From an uncultured Oscillibacter sp. (GTDB lineage: Bacteria > Bacillota > Clostridia > Oscillospirales > Oscillospiraceae), in the NCBI GenBank assembly GCA_947365245.1, contig CANAWG010000001.1, positions 236,330 to 300,329 of the forward strand: a stretch of DNA of 64,000 bases, given 5' to 3'. Below are positions 60,199 to 64,000 of this stretch, piece after piece; within the stretch, counting starts at the first letter, position 1, and the number at the start of each line of letters is the position of its first letter. Made by a program: the position numbers and the translations under genes. The notes below the pieces were generated by a model. That model did not search any database. It saw only the letters and a list, made by a program, of their open reading frames with translations, and was not told where the DNA came from.

Positions 60199-62213
60199 CA
60201 CTCGCCCTCCCCATGGAACAGCGCCTTCAAGCTGGCGGCGATATCAGCCTCCAAGGCGGTGATCCGCTCCACGATGTCCTCTATCGGCTCCGGGGGCTGG
60301 TACTCATAGAAATATCGGGTCATGGGGATCTCATACCCCACCTTGGTTTTCTTCTTGTCAATCCAGGCATCGGGGGCATAGGGCAACACCTCCCGCTCAA
60401 AATAGCGGTCGATGTCCTCCACCAGTGGTACATTTTCCATGTCTCGCTTTGCCACACTTGGAACAGGTTTCCCCTTTTTCGTTACAATTTGCGATGTATC
60501 ATCTTCTTGTCGGCAGAACTGCACAACGATATCAAAGTCTACCATGAGGCCGCCAAAACCGTGGGCATTTAAGACGGCCACCACCGCATCACGGAACTCT
60601 TTCTCATTGTCGAACAGTTTAGATTGGTCTATATTGCGAAGGGCTGTTTGCCACTGAAGATACGGGGGATCATACTCTTCCCACCCACGCAGGTCATCCA
60701 ATACATCAGGTTCTTTCAATCTTTGGATACGCTCCTCCGCAGTAGAATAGTTATATCGCAGGGGCCGCTCCACCACGATCTTGTTGTAGCCGAATTCCTC
60801 CGAGCCGAATACCTTACTCTCGCAGTACACACCGCGTTTATCGCCGTACACAGCGCCGTCCCGGTACTCGCCGTAGGCCCGGACAATCAGGCTCCGGCAC
60901 AAGTCGGTGATGTCGTTGCGCTTAGTGCCGATATTTTTCCTGCGGGACTCGTAGCAGTGGGAAGCGTCGATCAGCTGCACCTTCCCGGCGCGGTAGTCGG
61001 GCTTGTCCTTGGACAGCACCCAGATATAGGTACTGATGCCCGTGTTCATAAACTGGTCGGTGGATAGCTGGATAATGGCGTCCAGCCAGTCGTTCTCCAG
61101 GATATACTGCCGGATATTGGACGGGCCGCTGCCGGCGTCTCCGGAAAACAGCGGGGAGCCGTTCTGGATGATAGCCATTTTCCCGTTGGGGGCCAGCTTA
61201 GACAGGCCATTCAGCAGAAAAAGCTGCTGACCGTCGCTGATCTTCGGCAGGCCCGGAGCGAAGCGGCCCAATTCGCCCAAAGCGGCTTCCGCCTCCACTG
61301 CCTTCTGCTCCCGTTTCCAGTCAATGCCGAAAGGAGGGTTGGAGATGCAGTATTGGAAGGTAAAGCCTTTGAACTGGTCATCGGACAGGGTATCGCCAAA
61401 CCGCATATTGTTGGGATCGCCGCCTCGGATCATCATGTCGGCCTTGGCAATAGCGTAGGTGGCTGGGTTCAACTCCTGCCCAAAGCAGGTCACCTCGATC
61501 TCCTCGTTAAGGTCGTGAATCCTCTCCTCCATGCAGGAGAGCATCTGAGAAGTACCCATCGCCATGTCGTAGACGGTGACATTGCCTGCGTGGGTCAGGT
61601 CCGCGTCAGACAGAAGAATGTCCGTCATCAGATAGATAATATCCCTGCTGGTAAAGTGCGCCCCGGCCTCCTCATCGTAGGATTCAGAGAAGCGGCGCAC
61701 CAAATCCTCAAAGATGTAACCGCAGTCCACAGCGCCAATTTTATCCGGGCCAAGGTAGCCTTTGGGTGAGGCAAATTCCTTGATTACCAAATACAAAGAA
61801 TTGCATTCCACCATACGCTTGATGATGTTGTCAAAATCGAACTTGGCGAGGACATCCTGAACATTGGAGGAAAACCCCGCCAGATAATCCCGGAAGTTGG
61901 CCTCAATGTTGTCGGGATCAGCCAGTAGTAAATCAAAAGTGAACTTGCTGGTGTTATAGAACTGGTAGCCGCTGGCACGGGTGAGAAAGCCGTCGATAAC
62001 AGCTAACTTCTTTACCTTCTCGTACTGTTCCCGCACAGCGGCATGGGTGGGAAGCAGACAGTCGTGGAATCGCTTCACCACCGTCATAGGGAGAATCACA
62101 AGGCCGTACTCGTGGGGCTTAAAGTAGCCAAAGAGGGCGTTGGCAATATTCCAGATGACTGTGGCCTTCTCCTGTACATTGATGCCCACCTCGGTAATTT
62201 TGTCGTTGCTCAT
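60198..62213 (-). CDS. hsdM: Type I restriction enzyme, M (adenine methyltransferase) subunit
   Basis: A 671-residue N6-adenine methylase. The catalytic motif NPPFGIDW is near residue 294, and HFTSRDIIYLMTDIL and FGQELNPATYAIAKADMMIR are typical. The SAM-binding motif I reads VYDMAMGTSQML instead of the common D-P-x-x-G-T-G. A C-terminal extension (about 520-671) carries extra helical sequence. The ATG at 62213 is preferred because GGGAGGGT lies 7 bp before it; ATG 62219 is too close. It is first in the operon hsdM-hsdS-hsdR, reading leftward. Confidence 0.95.
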   Translation of the reverse strand: MSNDKITEVGINVQEKATVIWNIANALFGYFKPHEYGLVILPMTVVKRFHDCLLPTHAAVREQYEKVKKLAVIDGFLTRASGYQFYNTSKFTFDLLLADPDNIEANFRDYLAGFSSNVQDVLAKFDFDNIIKRMVECNSLYLVIKEFASPKGYLGPDKIGAVDCGYIFEDLVRRFSESYDEEAGAHFTSRDIIYLMTDILLSDADLTHAGNVTVYDMAMGTSQMLSCMEERIHDLNEEIEVTCFGQELNPATYAIAKADMMIRGGDPNNMRFGDTLSDDQFKGFTFQYCISNPPFGIDWKREQKAVEAEAALGELGRFAPGLPKISDGQQLFLLNGLSKLAPNGKMAIIQNGSPLFSGDAGSGPSNIRQYILENDWLDAIIQLSTDQFMNTGISTYIWVLSKDKPDYRAGKVQLIDASHCYESRRKNIGTKRNDITDLCRSLIVRAYGEYRDGAVYGDKRGVYCESKVFGSEEFGYNKIVVERPLRYNYSTAEERIQRLKEPDVLDDLRGWEEYDPPYLQWQTALRNIDQSKLFDNEKEFRDAVVAVLNAHGFGGLMVDFDIVVQFCRQEDDTSQIVTKKGKPVPSVAKRDMENVPLVEDIDRYFEREVLPYAPDAWIDKKKTKVGYEIPMTRYFYEYQPPEPIEDIVERITALEADIAASLKALFHGEGE

Positions 62214-62249
62214 GCTCATACCCTCCCACGGTTTTACACAATTCGTCTT

Positions 62250-62278
62250 ATTATACCATCCCCGAATATTTTCGGCAA
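62250..62278 (-). promoter_or_regulatory. Promoter of the type I restriction operon
   Basis: On the minus strand TTGCCG (62273-62278), 17 bp, TATAAT (62250-62255). A short dyad (CCGAA / TTCGG, 62262-62275) lies in the spacer. It sits in the 85-bp gap between the radical SAM gene and hsdM. Confidence 0.7.
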
Positions 62279-62298
62279 TAAAAGCATCCCAGTTTTCC

Positions 62299-63120
62299 TC
62301 AACAATTCCCTGTATAGACAAACGCCAGACACTCTCTCGCCACATCGGCCAGCCGGTACACCCGTTCCACCGGAGTAGGCGGCTTGTCCATCATCCGATA
62401 CCGTGGGAAGAACCTGGACAGGTGCAGCGGGATGCTCTGGTCTATCGACGCCAGCCATTGGGACAGGCTCCTGATTTCCTCCTCGCTGTCATTCTCGTCG
62501 GGGATCAGGAGGGTGGTCACCTCTACATGACACTGCTCCGCCGCCAGAGTGATAGAGCGTTTCACTGTCTCCAGATCGCCGCCCAGCCGACCATACCACT
62601 CAGAAGTAAAACCTTTCAGGTCGATGTTGATGGCATCAATCAGCGGGAGCAGTTCCCGCCAGAGGGCCTCCTCAATGGTACCGTTGGTGACCAGCACGTT
62701 GACCATCCCCCGCTCATGGACCATGGCGGCACAGTCCCGGACGTACTCATAGCCCACCAGCGGCTCGTTGTAGGTGTAGGCCACCCCGATGTTGCCGTAG
62801 GGCCGCAGCTCCAGCGCCTTGTCCGCCAGCGCCTCCGGGGAAACCTCCGCTGTCTCAAGCTCCCCGTCTCCACACATGGATATCTCGTGGTTCTGACAGA
62901 AGGGACAGCGCAGATTGCATCCGAAACTGCCCACGGACAGAATCTTACTGTCGGGGTGGAACCGCCGCAGAGGTTTCTTCCCAATGGGATCCAGGGCCAG
63001 ACTGGTCACCTTGCCGTAGTTCAGCGGAATGATCACGCCGTCCCGACAGGCCCTGGCCCGGCAGAAACCAGTCTGCCCCTCGGACAGATCGCAGCAGTGA
63101 AAACACAGCTCACAGATCAT
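62299..63120 (-). CDS. amrS: AmmeMemoRadiSam system radical SAM enzyme
   Basis: A 273-residue radical SAM protein. The 4Fe-4S motif CNLRCPFC (CX3CX2C) is near residue 69. An N-terminal extra Cys set (CELCFHCCDLSEGQTGFC) matches this subgroup, once misnamed pyruvate-formate-lyase activase. GDGELETAEVSPEALAD and TNGTIEEALWREL are also typical. It is coupled to the Memo-AMMECR1 gene by an ATGA overlap, which fixes the AmmeMemoRadiSam assignment. Its substrate is unproven; the system is thought to modify an unknown target. Frame intact to the stop. Confidence 0.93.
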   Translation of the reverse strand: MICELCFHCCDLSEGQTGFCRARACRDGVIIPLNYGKVTSLALDPIGKKPLRRFHPDSKILSVGSFGCNLRCPFCQNHEISMCGDGELETAEVSPEALADKALELRPYGNIGVAYTYNEPLVGYEYVRDCAAMVHERGMVNVLVTNGTIEEALWRELLPLIDAINIDLKGFTSEWYGRLGGDLETVKRSITLAAEQCHVEVTTLLIPDENDSEEEIRSLSQWLASIDQSIPLHLSRFFPRYRMMDKPPTPVERVYRLADVARECLAFVYTGNC

Positions 63121-64000
63121 GTATGACGCACCACCTCAAACCGCTCCAGGGTGTACTTCTCCCGGGAACTGATTCCGCCCTTCTGACGGGCAATGTCGAT
63201 CTGCTGCTCTACCGTGTCTACGCCTTCCAGGTCAGGCAGCAATAGTCCCCGCCGGCCGCCGCAGGAGACGATCACACCGTACTTTTTCACGTCCAGCTCC
63301 GCCGGGGAGGAGATGGTTTCCGGCTGGCCCAGCACGTCCACGCTGTACTCCAGACTGTCCAGCTCCGAAATAGTCACAGGTGGAAAACGGGGATCCCGGG
63401 CGCAGGCGGAAACAGCGTTCTGCACGATCTCCCAGGCTACGCTCTCGGTGGTGGGTCCGGTGGTTCCGATGCAGCCCCGGAGCTGGCCGTGGGCATGGAG
63501 GGAGACAAAAGCCCCGGCGGTCTGGCCGATCATTTCGTCAGGCAAGCCCTCCGGCAGCCGCTTTAGCCGCTCTCCTGTTTTTACAAAGGTCTCCAGGGAC
63601 AACCGGGCCAATTTGACCCAGGGGTCCTCGGAGGCTTTTTTCTCTGCCAGACGGGCGTGCTCCAGTTCTACGCACTGTGCACCGAACCGGCGGTCCTCGT
63701 CCGGGCCGGTGACAGCAAAGATGTCCACCCCATAGCCCACACCGGTGACACCCTCGTAGCTGAGGAACTTCGTGTCTATGGCCTGACCGTCCAGCGCACC
63801 GGCCATGATCTGGAAGGAGCGCAGGCCACACTCCGCCGCCCGGTCGCAGAGGGTCGGGTCCATGGTCAGAAAGCGCAGAAAGTCTCCGGCGGCCATTGCC
63901 TCTGTGATCTGACGGTCGAACTCCGGTCCCTCCGGGGCGAAGCCGTAGGGACCGTCGTCCCTCAGCTTGTGGGACAGGTCGCCGCTGGCGATGAACACCG
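63117..64000 (-). CDS. AmmeMemoRadiSam Memo-AMMECR1 fusion protein, 5' end cut by window edge
   Basis: About 294 residues are visible; the 5' end continues beyond the window. The first 115 residues are the end of a Memo (extradiol-dioxygenase-like) domain, with the SGDLSH motif and YGFAPEGPEFDRQI. From about residue 125 an AMMECR1 domain follows (KLARLSLETFVKTGERL, AGAFVSLHAHGQLRGCIGTT, and SVDVLGQPETI, KKYGVIVSCGGRRGLLLPDL). Fusions of systems A and B are known and here the radical SAM gene overlaps its end. The protein acts with that enzyme; function unknown. Confidence 0.92.
   Translation of the reverse strand, partial: VFIASGDLSHKLRDDGPYGFAPEGPEFDRQITEAMAAGDFLRFLTMDPTLCDRAAECGLRSFQIMAGALDGQAIDTKFLSYEGVTGVGYGVDIFAVTGPDEDRRFGAQCVELEHARLAEKKASEDPWVKLARLSLETFVKTGERLKRLPEGLPDEMIGQTAGAFVSLHAHGQLRGCIGTTGPTTESVAWEIVQNAVSACARDPRFPPVTISELDSLEYSVDVLGQPETISSPAELDVKKYGVIVSCGGRRGLLLPDLEGVDTVEQQIDIARQKGGISSREKYTLERFEVVRHT

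Noticed and set aside
1..64000. CRISPR arrays, rRNA genes and intact insertion sequences.
   Set aside because: No regularly spaced repeats, rRNA segments or transposase genes with inverted ends were seen.

Overview
The window is one stretch of a GC-rich, anaerobic Gram-positive genome. The best fit is a gut Oscillospiraceae-type Firmicute (Flavonifractor, Oscillibacter or Lawsonibacter-like). The evidence is a single-chain pyruvate:ferredoxin oxidoreductase, a PerR-rubrerythrin pair, strong AGGAGG ribosome sites, TTGACA/TATAAT promoters, and families typical of that group (KEYFP-type kinases, TctABC transporter, AmmeMemoRadiSam genes). This assignment is inferred from gene content; no rRNA is present. 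Most long antisense reading frames are shadows caused by the high GC content.

Left part (1-16 kb): the end of a sugar ABC transporter operon, whose binding-protein gene is frameshifted and sits behind a palindromic LacI/cre-like operator. Then PFOR, a large serine recombinase, rubrerythrin and PerR, an AT-rich insertion carrying a truncated XRE regulator, a Crp/Fnr regulator, a MutT-type Nudix hydrolase, a MerR regulator fused to an aldo/keto reductase, a NagD-like HAD phosphatase, a small two-helix membrane protein, and a MATE exporter divergent from its MerR regulator. Both MerR loci have the 19-bp-spacer promoter typical of MerR activation.

Middle (16-36.5 kb): a sodium:solute symporter, a D-aminoacylase-like amidohydrolase and CutC, then a decayed patch (IclR pseudogene and the stub of a 2-oxoacid oxidoreductase gamma subunit). 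A large divergent catabolic regulon follows. A GntR/FCD regulator lies between two near-identical promoters, each overlaid by the same 15-bp palindrome (TTATAACnGTTATAA). Leftward it drives gntR, a tripartite tricarboxylate transporter, a split transketolase, tartronate-semialdehyde reductase, glycerate kinase, a TIM-barrel isomerase, a D-2-hydroxyacid dehydrogenase and a DUF362 protein. Rightward it drives a GlcG/HbpS-like protein, a Gfo/Idh oxidoreductase and an AEC transporter. An HpcH/HpaI aldolase lies next door. Together these suggest uptake of a sugar acid and its breakdown to pyruvate and glycerate phosphate.

Right part (36.7-51 kb): a compact eukaryotic-like phospho-signalling module. 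It has two Ser/Thr kinases (one with a beta-solenoid-like extracellular domain), two PP2C phosphatases, two FHA proteins and a trypsin-like protease fused to an FHA domain. It is flanked by a conserved unknown protein and two divergent membrane proteins, with a perfect 53-bp palindrome at the divergent head. A MATE exporter with a TetR repressor and two operators follows.

End (51-64 kb): an integrase remnant and the 3' half of a tRNA-Val(GAC) mark an integration boundary. Beyond it lie a frameshifted AlbA_2/COG2865 protein, a secreted CAP protein, and a type I restriction-modification operon (hsdM-hsdS-hsdR). That operon ends in an AT-rich gene encoding a lectin-like domain joined to a deoxyribosyltransferase/TIR-like domain, a candidate defence effector. 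The window closes with the radical SAM enzyme and a Memo-AMMECR1 fusion of the AmmeMemoRadiSam system.
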